Assembly (NCBI RefSeq): GCF_014805625.2
Contig: NW_023998415.1
Location: 12,588,085 to 12,652,084 of the forward strand
Origin: Glossina fuscipes
Taxonomy: Eukaryota; Arthropoda; Insecta; Diptera; Glossinidae
DNA length: 64,000 nucleotides
Direction of reading: 5' to 3'
Part shown: one piece after another, positions 14,901 to 26,105 of the stretch
How positions within the stretch are numbered: position 1 is the stretch's first letter
Layout: each line of letters starts with the position of its first letter
Program-made: the position numbers and the translations under genes
The notes under the pieces: generated by a model
Told to the model about the DNA's origin: nothing
The model's database searches: none
The model's input: the letters and a program-made list of their open reading frames with translations, nothing else

Positions 14901-16484
14901 GAGCTCTCTATATGACACATTTTTTCCATACCTTTACTTTATTTTAATTTATTTAATTTATTTATTATTAAAAACTAATATGAAGCATATAACGAGGCAG
15001 GAAAGAAAAAAGAAAAAGGAGCATGTACACAACTAGCACATCCACCCACAATCGGTAAAGATCCACATAAACCCCTAAGCCATTGCAAATATGCAAAAGC
15101 TTGGCAACCCAGAACCGTGAATAAGATCAGTCAATTTTCGAATATAATTCCCGTCAAGTTTATTTCGTAAACTGGTCACTGCTTAGGAAAGCGTACGTTG
15201 ACCAGCAAATCATTTGCCCATTGCGAAACCGCCAACCACATATTTCTTCAAGTTCCGGGGACAAGCCTAGTCAAAGTCACGCATCGATTTTTGATATTTT
15301 TTAATATTTGGATCAAAGTTTCAGAGAAAATAAAAAAAAATATTTGGATCCGGTGCACGAAAATCACAATTTGATATCGTCTCGAAACATCAGAATTTTA
15401 GAATACCTTACGACCAATGAGTCACCGGATAATAAGACAAAGGGAAAGGCAAGAGATAACTGATGATAGACTCGAATTTGCTAGAATATCAGAAAATATA
15501 TATGCCTTTGGGGCAATATGTGCTAAGATAACACACACATATATCTGAATCAATTCCAATCATCAAGTGTGTAAATGGGCTCGATTTGACTCCAAGTATA
15601 CGTTCAAGGATTTCAAGGAAGTGGCTCTGATTCAACGTAAATTGATTTTTAAACGAGTAGTTAACTCAACTTCACTACATATGATATTTCTTGCAAATTG
15701 TGATTGACTGATCGCTTGAATTTTATTCGAAAAGTTTGATAACGGGACGAAGGAAAGATTCGGCAACAAATCTTCGCAACAATTTGTGGGTTCAGTAAAA
15801 CAAGGGAGCTATGTAGATTTCATAATCAATCGTTCCTTTTTTCTTCTGACTTCTATCTTTCCTGTCTTTCCCTTGTCTTAGCTGTAAATAAATTATAAAT
15901 GCTATATACATAAATGTTAGTGTACCCTACACTCGTTGTGGTAGAGATAAACTTGAGATAGTAGTAGATCTGGACGATGTTTCTTAATTTTTTTTGTTTT
16001 TTTGTTTTTTGACAGGTAATATAAGTAAAATATACGACGAATTATTGTATTGTCATGAATTTCGCTTCTCTATTATAGGACTCGGACTACTAGATTGTGG
16101 ATATTCTTTTCAAGAGAAATACACTTTAATTTACAATCATATTCGTTAACAGTAGGATTATTCATAATTTATTTAAGCTGTACTCTCTGTTTGCTCTGTT
16201 TGCTCTGTCTGCTTTTCCGCTAATCGTTTTCATCGGCCGCCAGATGCATGAGGCGCTGCGAATGTGCATTTGGTTTCCCCCTCTCTAGGCAGTTGATCAT
16301 TTGAGAAAATTAATCATCCGGTATGAGATGAATTTAGGATTTCCGTAAAATTATTTTTTATAGATTATGACTAATGAGTAAAAATTTAATCATTTTTGAC
16401 TTTAAAAGAGAGACGTTCCCAGTCCAGTCCATACTGTACTACTGTACGTGGAAGTAAAAAGAATTTTTTTTTTTTTTTTTATGT

Positions 16485-16955
16485 AACATCCGTAAGAACC
16501 GAATGGAGTTAAGCTTATCTATCTGTCCGTCCGTTCGATCGTTTGTTGGCATTTGCCATTTGTTATGTTCCACCTAAAGCTCGTAATTTTAGCGGAATTT
16601 TGAAAATATCCGTTTACAAGGACGAATTTTCACAGTCACTTCCCAAATAACGTCTCATATAACAAAAATAGTTGATTGGCATTGGTTGAAATTAACTTGT
16701 GACAAATATTTGGCATATTAATCCGTTATGAAAAATATTGATTGTATAAATCAATTTTTATACGTCCCTCTCATATATAAAAGTTTATAGAGAAGAGAAG
16801 CGAAGTTTTTATATGTGCAAACAGTCTCATTTTTCTGACGGAATCAAGAATGATGAGATCGCTCGTTAAACGCAGAACGTCAGCTGATGATGCTTCCTAC
16901 TCTACAAGACATCTAAACTATTTAATGAAGAAGATTGCCGGCCCGACTATAATGT
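16485..16955 (+). mobile_element. Family A, plus copy
   Basis: Contains CTGTCCGTCCGTTCGATCGT, GCTCGTAATTTTAGCGGAAT, CACTTCCCAAATAACGTCTC and the right end GGCCCGACTATAATGTTTGA. It lies about 240 bases before the first recognised BicDR exon. Confidence 0.65.
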
Positions 16956-17197
16956 TTGATTTACTTATCATCTAATTAAAAGCATTATTTGTGTAAACTT
17001 GTCACTTTAAAAGGCTATCCTTTATTAATTATTTTATAAGTGGCCTCTGAATAAATTTTAGGTTAAAGTATTTATTTAATTATTTATTTATTTGAATTTT
17101 TTTTTTTTTTTTACAATGAACTCAATAAATCAGTTAACAATTAATTAACTGCTGCTAAACATTTATTAATTATTTTATTTTGGGCTTTCGTTAACAG

Positions 17198-17634
17198 AAA
17201 TTGGAACAGGAAAAGCATATATTAAGACAAAAATTAGCAATTGCCGAAGAAGAAAGCGAACAACGTGTCTTGGAGTTGCAAACAGATCTCAATGAACTTA
17301 AGGAGAAATTGCAAGCCCAGGTAAATTTATATGTGGCTTTTAGTATCGTAAATTAATTAATAAATGAAATAAAATGAAATAAATTTTTTAATTAATATTT
17401 CCTTCATACTAAATGAACAATTTGCCAGGAAAATGCAATAAGACAAGCAGAAAAGGAGAAAACTTTACTAATTGAAGAGCTGTCCAATCAAAATGCCCGC
17501 CTAACCGAGCAAATACAGGAAGCTCATGCCACAGAAATAAAACTAATGGCACAAATACAAGAACTTAAAGATCAATACAATTATAGAAATACAAGTTTAC
17601 AGGTACGTATATATATATATATCATTAATAAATG

Positions 17635-17669
<35 letters not shown>

Positions 17670-18185
17670 CTTAAACATAATCATAATACGAACGATATAA
17701 TATGAACGATATAACAACATGCTATAAAAGTAAAGTAATTTTCCGTTTGCTTATGGTGCAGGAACACGTTAACAGCTTGGAATCCATAAAATGTGAATTG
17801 AATTTAACGACAGAAAAGCGTCACGAATTGGAGAAACGTTTACAATTGATGCAAGATGAGAAAGAAAATTTAGGTTCTGCCTTAGAGGAAGCCTCAGATC
17901 GAATACACATGTTGGAACGTCATGCCAGGGAGCAGGAAACTAAACTAGAGGTAATTAAAGCAACAACAATTCAAGCAAACAATTCAACCTATAATAGTAT
18001 TTGCTTCACATTCTCATTGAATACAAACAAAAAATAAATAAATATATGCGGATGATATCTTTTGTTCGAAAAACTACAAACTGTTTGGTTAATTAAGTAA
18101 GACACAGTTTAATCTTAGGTACTTCAACGCCTCGATGCTAAATATGTTGCCGCGATTACTCTATCCAAAAGGGCACATATAAATT

Positions 18186-18222
<37 letters not shown>

Positions 18223-21200
18223 TCAACCTGTTTTTGTGCGGTCTTTTTTTATGCGCTTTTTTTTGTGCGATTCTTTTTGTGCGATTCTTTTTTCTGTGCG
18301 ATTCTCTTTTTTGTGCGGTATATGAATATCGACACATTGAATTTCGCCGAGAGGTCAGGTCCCTCTCTACCGCATAAAAAAAATTTTCTTCAATATGCTG
18401 TGAAAAATTATTTCTTATAGCTATTTATGAAGTTTTTGAATATTTTTTTTTGTGCGGTTTTTTTTCTGCGGTCCCTATCTACCGCACAAAAACAGGTTTG
18501 CCTGTATATATATATGTGTGTGTATGTTTGAGTGTGTGTGTGTTTGAATGCCTTAGTAAAATTTCTCCCTGAAAGATCACAACCTATACCCGAATGTAAG
18601 AAAGGAAGTTAGTATTGTCTTAAGACCTTAAAGATTAGGCCTCTACTGTTTGGATTCTTCTTGTTTGCGAATCTTTCCGGACTCTTATATGAATGTTGAC
18701 CCACGGCCGGTGGGTGAATAAGGGCAGATTCGAATACTTTGTTTTTGAGATTGTAACGATGATTTCATCAGGCCCAGCTATGAGTATTATATTCACCCCT
18801 ATATTTAATCAACAAATAGTTTTTATTAAACTTTTCACATTAGTTCTGGGAAAGCAACTATTTCGAGTTTTAATGAAAGATTTAAACAAATACCATATTT
18901 TTTTATTTTTATTTTTTTTTTTATCAACTATCACAATTGATTGCGAATGCCATGTTTCAGCAAATCTCTCGTAAACTTTAATATGGACCTCAGTTATTAA
19001 TTTGAGGCTTGTGGATGATAACTTTTCCAAGCATTCATTATATTTCTATTTCATTGAACAGAAGCATAGCGAGTCAATACATTCATAGACTACTAAATTG
19101 ATTGAGGCATCAGTCTGTTTGTCTGTTTGTCTGTTTCTCTGTTTGCCTTTGCGACCATTCTACCGGTCGTCAAAAATTAAGATGCCGGCCTCAAGTTTTT
19201 CAGAAACATTTGAAATTCTTGCAGGCAAGTTGGTATTGAATGAACGCCACCGTGCAACATACGTTCACATCCCTTGGTCTTAAAAGCAAAAACATGGGGC
19301 GTTTTTCGCTCATTATTTGTAAACAACAACAGATAAAGTAATAAAAAACCTACTTACAGCTATTTATTAATAACTACAACTGTAAAACTATTTGCAAAAT
19401 AGATTCGTAGAATGTCTACTGGATAGTTTTCAAAGAAATGTTGTCCCATTCCCGTATAAAAACATGTGCTAATTACTTCCACGATTTTGGAGATTATGAC
19501 CCGTTCCTCATTCGCTCCATAGAAAGGTTCAACTGTGTTGAGCAGTGGCAACTGGTACTGGTTGGTACTGGCCGGCGAAGATATTTGATGATAATCAGAT
19601 GCTCTTCAAATCAAAACTGGATCTTCTTTGGGCTGTATATGGGCGAAACATGGCAGCAAGAGTAAACAACCGTAGAAAGAACTTCTTCATCATTGAGGTT
19701 ATCGAGACGCATTCGCATTCGCATTCATTCCGGGCAGTCGTGTGAATGGAAGAACGTGGAATCTGAATACCACGATATAACCGCTGACAAAACCTTAAAA
19801 CAGTTCAGCTATTTCTGCTGCAGACGCTTTCGATGGCCGGAGCACCAACGACTCGCTCTCTTTCGAACTCTGGAAGATATAATGTCCCATCGGTCGCTTG
19901 TGTTATTTGCCGCAAAACAACGCTCGACACATAAACTATGCAATATATACGTGTCGCTCTATTTACACGGAAGCAATGTTGTCAACATACAACAACATGA
20001 TAATATATTTCATCGGATTCATATTATTTTGTCCATGCCTTTTATATGTGCCTATGAGTGATCCTCAAATACTTGCCGAAGAAGTCGGCCATGCGCCCCC
20101 AATATTGTGGGGTATTGAAATTTGGATTTCCCTCGAACTTCTCCTCATAAGAGTGTTCTCATGAAAAATAACGGTAAAAATCGAATCACTATGAAGTATC
20201 CATCATTCAAATATTGCTTTCAGTAACGATACGGTTTCATTGCCAGTAGAGAAGGGGCTACAAGCAAGCGTGTTATTGAATATGTGAGAATAAGTTCAAA
20301 TACTTTTCTCATTTTGAGTTATTTTATAGTTCGAGAACACATTAAGGATTATGAGTAAATGTGATATGACACGTTTTGTTATAATAGATGGTATTAGTTA
20401 GTTTTTAATGAATACTTTCCAATTGCTTTACAGACAACTCTGCAGACACTGGAAAGGGCACAACGTGAGAATAACGTGCTTAGCGAACGTTTAGGAGCGG
20501 TAAGTACTTAACTTGAGATACATTAATATATATATATATATAGATATGAGAGTAAACTGCCAGTTCGTCGAACAATTACAATTATGCGCATCCTCTCACA
20601 TTCATCATTATCATCATTTCACGTTTCAAACCTACTTGATTTTCGAGCCAAGCATATATTTCTTTGAAAAGAATTCATTCAACATATTTGCTAGCTAACA
20701 CGCATGCGCCCCTCTTAGAAATGGTCTTAAAACTGCTTATGTATCACAATAATTAAGTAAACAAAAAATAAGTAAAAACACGGCCCACTCATTCATATTA
20801 CGACTTTTCATAATAAAATTTTATATATTTGATCCGATCCGAACTATTTTGATAAGCCTTTATCCTTGGGGCAAAACTTATCGGTATAGCAAACTTCATT
20901 AAGATATCTCACCTATAGATTGAACAAGGAATGAAGACAATCAAGCTGATGGACAAACAGATAGACAAGCTTATGTTAATTCAAAACTTGTACATACAAG
21001 CGGTCAATGGAGAATAAAAAAAAACATTATATAGAGTTTAACGCATTTTATAATAAAACTTAATTTGCTTTCTTTGGTACGCTTTAGCCGCAGCATATAA
21101 TGAAAAGAAACTTTATTGTTATTATATTATTATTATTATTATTATTGCTCTGTTTTTTTGTTCTTTTTTTTTTTTTTTTGTTTTATATATAAAGAAACAA

Positions 21201-23297
21201 ACGCAAATACAATAATTAAGTTAGCAAAAAAAAACTCAAAAGAAAATTCTTAGTCAGACATGAGCCAAATGTACGACAAAACACCGAGACAATCGCAAAA
21301 AGAAATTTTGAAAATATTATCTTTGCTTACGTTTTCAAATGTATTTTCAAAATTTTGATCAAATGGCTCGCTCAACTTTTTCACTTACGGGCTCCTAATT
21401 AGAGCAGACTTTATTGTTGTTAAATGGTTACGGAATAGAACGACTTGCAATGTTTATTATATCGATCGATTCAGAATTATTTTTTGAATTTTTATGTCCG
21501 TCTGTCTGTCTGATGTTTGTCCACGTAGGTCGAAATGTTCGAAAACATATTGTAATTTTTAGAATTTCGGAACAAAAATCGCTTAGTAGATTTGTGTGAA
21601 AATTTTTTACCGGATATGTCAATTTTTTGAAATTCTTAGAACGCACCTGCGCAGCTGTTCCAAAGGAAAGCGAATCTTTATATGCTAGAAAGGCCTAATT
21701 TTCAATACTTTTTGATTAAAATTCGTTTACAGCAACAATTTAGTTGTTTAATGAAAATTAACCTGACCAAATTCGGATCAGATAGCTCCATTTTTTGTAT
21801 TGCCCAGCCCATGTAATAGTTCTAATGAAAAGTAAGCCTTCAAATCCCAAAAAAAGTTCTAATTTTCAATATTTTATAATGAAGAAAATTTGGTTCACAT
21901 AGATTTATTTTTTAGGCCACACCATATATAAGGGGACTCTTCTGAAATTTAAGATGTTATTATGGACCTTAAATAATATCTTTGATGAGTAAATTAAGTT
22001 TGCTCCACTAGGGCTTTCATGCAAATCATGCATGCATTAACATAAAAATAATGCATAATTTTTGGTATATTATTAAATAAGTGAAATTGTGTAGGATATT
22101 TAAAGGTCGGCATTGCCGACTATCGTATTCTTATTTATTTATATATTTATTTTAAGGATAACTACAACGGTTCGCTAGGCAAGAAGTCTTTACAATTCGA
22201 AATGGAATGCGACGAAGACGAAGGAAGCTTCTCGGATAGCGGTAAATCAAGTCAAATATGGATTGAGGCACGCTCGGTGTTTATACAACTGAAATCATTG
22301 GTCGACTCTTTAAAAATCGGTCACGACGATGATTCTGGTAAATTAAAGGATGCCTATGATTATCTCAATTTTAAGAAAATCTAATATTATAACTAAGGAT
22401 TTGCAGGACTAAATTCTGATTTATCTTTGGACTTGGAATCTATGGACAATACAATATCATCGGCGTTACGTTCAGTTGACGACGGCAACGGTGATCCAAT
22501 TAATTTTCGTCCAGGCATGTTATCAGCCATGTCTGATGAATTAACGCGTTTACTATTGAATTTGGATGCTGGTAATTTTAAAAAAATGTTGGATCAAACT
22601 AGAAATTTGGTGCTTGAGCAAGAAGATGAAATTAAACGCAGTCATCAATTAATACAACAACTGGAATCTAAGGTAAAAAAAACCTAAACTAAACTAAACT
22701 ACTCCACTAAACCATCAATATCAATATCAATATCAATATATCAATAACAATAATAATGCATTTATTAATATGTATCGTTGCAAAATCTCAGTTGACTATT
22801 ACAAATGTTGAGTTACACAATGTTAAAGAAGAACGTGATCAGGCACGGGGTGATTTAACAGATAGCAGTGATCGCGACGAATTATTGGCTAAAGCGCAAA
22901 AAGAACGTGATAATGCGAACGAAAGACGTACAAAGGCAGAAATAGAGTTGGCAAAGACCCGAGTAGAACTTATGCAAGCCAATAGTCAACTATTAGAATC
23001 AATACAACAAAAAGTTGAACTCTCACAGCAATTAGAACAGTGGCAGGTTTGTATAACACTTCCAACATGATTGATAAATGAGTAAAAAAAACAAATAATT
23101 ATTGAATATTTCTCATCATTCAACTTTCACTCAATTAGATGGACATGCAAGAATTAATTGAGGAACAAATGCGTTCTAAAATGATTAATAATCGCAAGAC
23201 GATAACGAATGAATCTCAAACGAGCAACACTAGTGCTGCAGCCAATTTAGCGAAACGTTTCTCCAGCTATAAATTCTGGAGTCTTTTTCAACGGTAA
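17198..23297 (+). CDS. Bicdr: BicD-related dynein cargo adaptor (BICDR/BICDL family), 3' part
   Basis: Coiled-coil adaptor that in this family links dynein/dynactin to Rab-bearing vesicles. Exons: 17198..17320, 17429..17602, 17762..17950, 20434..20499, 22157..22337, 22407..22672, 22792..23046 and 23139..23297. All have GT/AG borders and phases join without a stop, giving 470 residues after an unseen N-terminus. Seen: long heptad coiled coil (QKLAIAEEESEQRVLELQ, RAQRENNVLSERLGA), an acidic Ser-rich linker (MECDEDEGSFSDSGKSSQ), then a second coiled coil (DNANERRTKAEIELAKTRVE through QKVELSQQLEQWQ) resembling the C-terminal Rab-binding coil of vertebrate BICDL1/2. The CC1 box was not found. Intron 3 carries a pogo-type MITE and a possible Tc1 relic; intron 4 carries repeats. 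The stop codon overlaps a donor-like site (CG|GTAATT at 23294), so a longer spliced C-terminus is possible. Symbol follows the Drosophila orthologue. Confidence 0.85.
18220..18504. mobile_element. 285-bp pogo/Tigger-type MITE
   Basis: Terminal inverted repeats: the left end begins CAGTCAACCTGTTTTTGTGC and the right end is its complement with one substitution and one indel. The repeat continues through GCGGT on both sides, about 23-25 bp. Both ends are flanked by TA, the target duplication of Tc1/mariner/pogo elements; the site is a TATATA microsatellite. The interior has no transposase frame but holds several direct subterminal copies of TTTTTGTGCGATTCTTTTT-like units on the left, plus matching GTGCGGT and CTACCGCA motifs on the right. 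It sits in an intron of the BicDR-like gene. The family assignment rests on the CAG start and the TA duplication. Confidence 0.85.
19095..19260 (+). mobile_element. Family B fragment
   Basis: Contains a run of TCTGTTTG units followed by AAAATTAAGATGCCGGCCTC, AAATTCTTGCAGGCAAGTTG and GGTATTGAATGAA, colinear with the left third of the 39770 copy. It lies in an intron of the BicDR-like gene. Confidence 0.45.
19360..20165 (-). mobile_element. Possible decayed Tc1-like transposon in BicDR intron
   Basis: This block is less AT-rich than its surroundings and carries overlapping broken frames on both strands. On the minus strand near 19400-19470, one frame reads HVFIREWDNISLKTIQ, a stop, then TFYESI. 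That recalls the Tc1 transposase tail (aromatic W, I, then a conserved LYESIP/NSMP region). Nothing upstream matched the catalytic DDE motifs by eye, and no terminal repeats were recognised. It may be unrelated unique sequence. Confidence 0.25.
20765..21000 (-). mobile_element. Family A, minus copy in BicDR intron 4
   Basis: Blocks CGGCCCACTCATTCATATTA, GATCCGATCCGAACTATTTT, CTTTATCCTTGGGGCAAAAC and CACCTATAGATTGAACAAGG match the 11685 copy. Confidence 0.6.
21445..22135 (+). mobile_element. Family A copy ending about 20 bases before a BicDR exon
   Basis: It starts near TATCGATCGATTCAGAATTA, then CCGTCTGTCTGTCTG, AAGGAAAGCGAATC blocks, and ends GTGTAGGATATTTAAAGGTC, GGCATTGCCGACTATCGTAT. The 3' splice site of the exon at 22157 follows after a short T-rich stretch. 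Confidence 0.65.
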
Positions 23298-25782
23298 TTT
23301 TATTATATATATTATTTGATCACGGAAACAATAGCTTATTACGACTCCGTCACAATAATTCTGTAAAGCTTTCTAATGTTTTGTAAAAATTAAAATTAAA
23401 AAAAAAAAAAAAATTATCTTTTTCTTTTTTTCATTAAATTATTAAATATATAAAACAAATAATTATATATATATTTATATATATATTTGTGTACCTTATA
23501 ATGTTACATTAAAAGATAAAACCAATTAATTTTATATACTTTTACTCAATATTAATCGTCTTGCAATACAAAGAAAATTGACGCGGTTATCTTTTAATAT
23601 TATTCTCTATTCGTCTTAAATAATAGCGATTTAGAAGGAACAGATTAATTGATATTTTATAATTAAAATGCAAATCAATGATGATGATAATGTTGCAAAA
23701 ATAATTTTTTTATTGTATTTATGTTTTTTTTTTTACAATTTATAGATAAAAACTTGTTAAAATCAATTTTTGTTTTTTGTTTATTTATAAATTTAAGAAC
23801 AAAATAATTAAGAGAATTCATGTAAAGCACAGTTATTCGTGTCGCTTTCAATTTTATATTAAGAAACATTTATTGCGTATTTATTATATAAATATATTTA
23901 TTTTTTTTTTTGGTTAGAAATATTAAATCTTTTTTTATGCTGGCCTCGTTTCGTTCACCTTTTTTATTTTTTTATTTTTTTTATTTTAAACAAAGGCAAT
24001 GATAAATCGATTTCAAAACGGCCAAAATTTGTATTTTATTGGCGAAGAAAACTTTCATTTTGTTTGATTACTTTCACTCCACATCATATAATAAAAATTA
24101 CCTATAATTAAGGTTATGGTCATCACAATGGGCTTACTTGAGCTTTCCTGAAACAAGGTTACAATGAATGTCGATTCTTCAAAAAAAATACTTTTTTTTT
24201 TTCGCACACTTTCTTTATAAAATTTTGAAACATTCAAGTTTTTCAATTATCATTCTCAATTCTTTCTTTCCCGTCAAGATGGAATTTCAAATTTTGATTC
24301 AATTTTTGATAAAGTTCTTCTGCAAACGCACCTCTTTTACCATTCACTTAGAGAATTGAAAATTTTCTTTTAAGAATATATATATATATATCAAAAATAC
24401 AATTCGAAGACTTTTAAAGCGTATATATTACTAACGAAAAAATAATATTCCGAGTCGAGACCTGTCTTTCAATAGTCATCTATTGCTCAACGCGTGTACT
24501 TATTATTTTCTAAATTAAATTCATCGTTCCGATTATAATTGTGATTTATTATAACACGATTGTAGAAATTGTTATAGTCGGTTTTACATAACTTACGCCC
24601 TTTCGCTTCATACAGTTCTTCACGTGAACAGCTCAAGAAAAAAATGCATCGACATGATTCAAGTTTAGGAAAATATTTTTATTTTTTTTTCTTTTTTTGC
24701 AAAGAACATTTTCTTGTTCGCCTATTTTCTTGATAAAACAGCAAAATAGCTCTCATGGTGCTCCCTATAATGTAAGGGCCCGAAAAATAGATCTGTATGT
24801 AGTCAAAACTTATCATAGTAAAGTTATATGTAAAAACACTATTTAAAATTTTCACCATAAAATAGTAAAAAAAATGAGCTATGATATTATTAGAGAATTT
24901 ATAAATGAAGGGGTTCGAGAAAGGCTACTATTTTACCGACATTATCCATATTCATTAATTACGCGAAAATACAACTTTTCTCCAATTTTTACCAAGAATT
25001 TACTAAAAATGGTGAACTCTTTTCATACAAGCACAATTAGGAAAGTGATCGCAAAAATGATCCGATTCTTTGCACGTTCAATACCTCTATCCTTATTATC
25101 AAATTTCATTGAAATATTTCAAAAATTGTGACCTACAGGTTGAATATAAAAATACATGGGCAAATATCAGACGAACAGTTACGCTTAAGTCGATTTTAAA
25201 AATAATTCTGAATCGTACGGTGTGGTAAAACTTAACTCTATTGAAAGCGCTACATCGATCCGTCTATAAACTTAATACGTCCCTAACATAACTGGTATTG
25301 ATAGCTAACTGCAAATGATGGCGTGAATGATATGAGATACAATTATCGATATCGAGACAAAACAAAAAAAAAACAAAAAAAAACAAAAAAAAAAAAAACA
25401 AAAAAAAAAAAAAAACATTCCGTCGTATGTTAACAATGAAGAAGAAACTTTGTTATTTATTTTTTTTTTTTGTTTAAAAATAAAAAAAGTAAAATACGCA
25501 AGTTTTATTAGGTTTAAGTGAAACAATAACGAATAAACCAATAAAGCATTTTTTGAATTGAACAGATTTTTAAGAGAATTTACATACACACACACACACA
25601 CACGTACACTTTGCCTTAATTCTAATTGAAATAAAAATCAAAATTTTCTCAAAAGAGGAAAGAGTTGTTAAACTATTTAAAAAATAAAAAATAAAAAAAA
25701 ACCAATTCAAGTAAAGAAAAATACTTTAAAGCAAGGAATAAATGGATAAAAGAGAAAATGAATAAATACTTTGAAATGCACT
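23298..25782. other. Tail-to-tail intergenic region, BicDR to ODAD1-like
   Basis: AT-rich 3' flanks of two converging genes. It contains poly-A/T runs (23399-23413, 25367-25416), TA runs (23464-23486, 24379-24392), and a minus-oriented family A repeat at about 24850-25225 that produces a spurious 85-codon frame. No RNA gene or further exon is seen. A CACGTG at about 24620 is not near a gene start. Confidence 0.6.
24850..25225 (-). mobile_element. Family A, minus copy between BicDR and ODAD1-like genes
   Basis: Contains AAAAATGATCCGATTCTTTG, TACCTCTATCCTTATTATCA, AATTGTGACCTACAGGTTGA and AAAATAATTCTGAATCGTAC, in the order expected for a minus copy. It accounts for the 85-codon frame at 24874-25131. 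Confidence 0.55.
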
Positions 25783-26067
25783 TTAATATCTTTGTTTAAC
25801 GTTATCTTTAACATTAAATTTCGGTATTCTATCTTTTTTAGCCAATATTTTATTGGACAAATCCTCCTCTATATTAATATTCGAAATGCATATATTTGTA
25901 CGTCTCTCGATGACTCCTATAAATAATTTAACATTATGAGCCGTTAGAAGAGTATTGAAGCTTAACACATTCAATATGGGAGCATCCTCGCCAGACAGTT
26001 CCCTATAATTTTAAATATTGATATGTGAGTTATAAAAAAAAACCAATGAAAAGCGTTAAAAGCGAAG

Positions 26068-26105
<38 letters not shown>

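Larger units (their letters stand above)
1..17197. other. Long stretch without recognised exons (likely 5' intron of BicDR-like gene)
   Basis: I found no coding exon, tRNA or rRNA here. Open frames of 60-127 codons occur but are microsatellite translations or lie in dispersed repeats. The first recognised BicDR exon starts at 17198 in phase 0 and encodes mid-protein coiled coil, so at least one upstream exon, carrying the dynein-binding CC1 box, must lie in this stretch or before the window. Content: homopolymers (poly-T at 692-710, 1806-1826, 3747-3782 and 4375-4397), AG/CT, TA and TG microsatellites, and copies of dispersed families A and B listed separately. The tetranucleotide runs at 1597-1621 (CGAA), 6255-6275 (AGGT), 8500-8523 (TTTA) and 14662-14684 (ACTC) are simple repeats. 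Confidence 0.6.

Noticed and set aside
18700..18722. Hairpin ACCCAC/GTGGGT around GGCCG
   Set aside because: It is only a six-base stem in an intron, with no further context.
25305..25601. 98-codon minus frame rich in Phe and Cys
   Set aside because: It is the translation of poly-A/CAAAA simple sequence (25367-25420), with no codon or domain signal.
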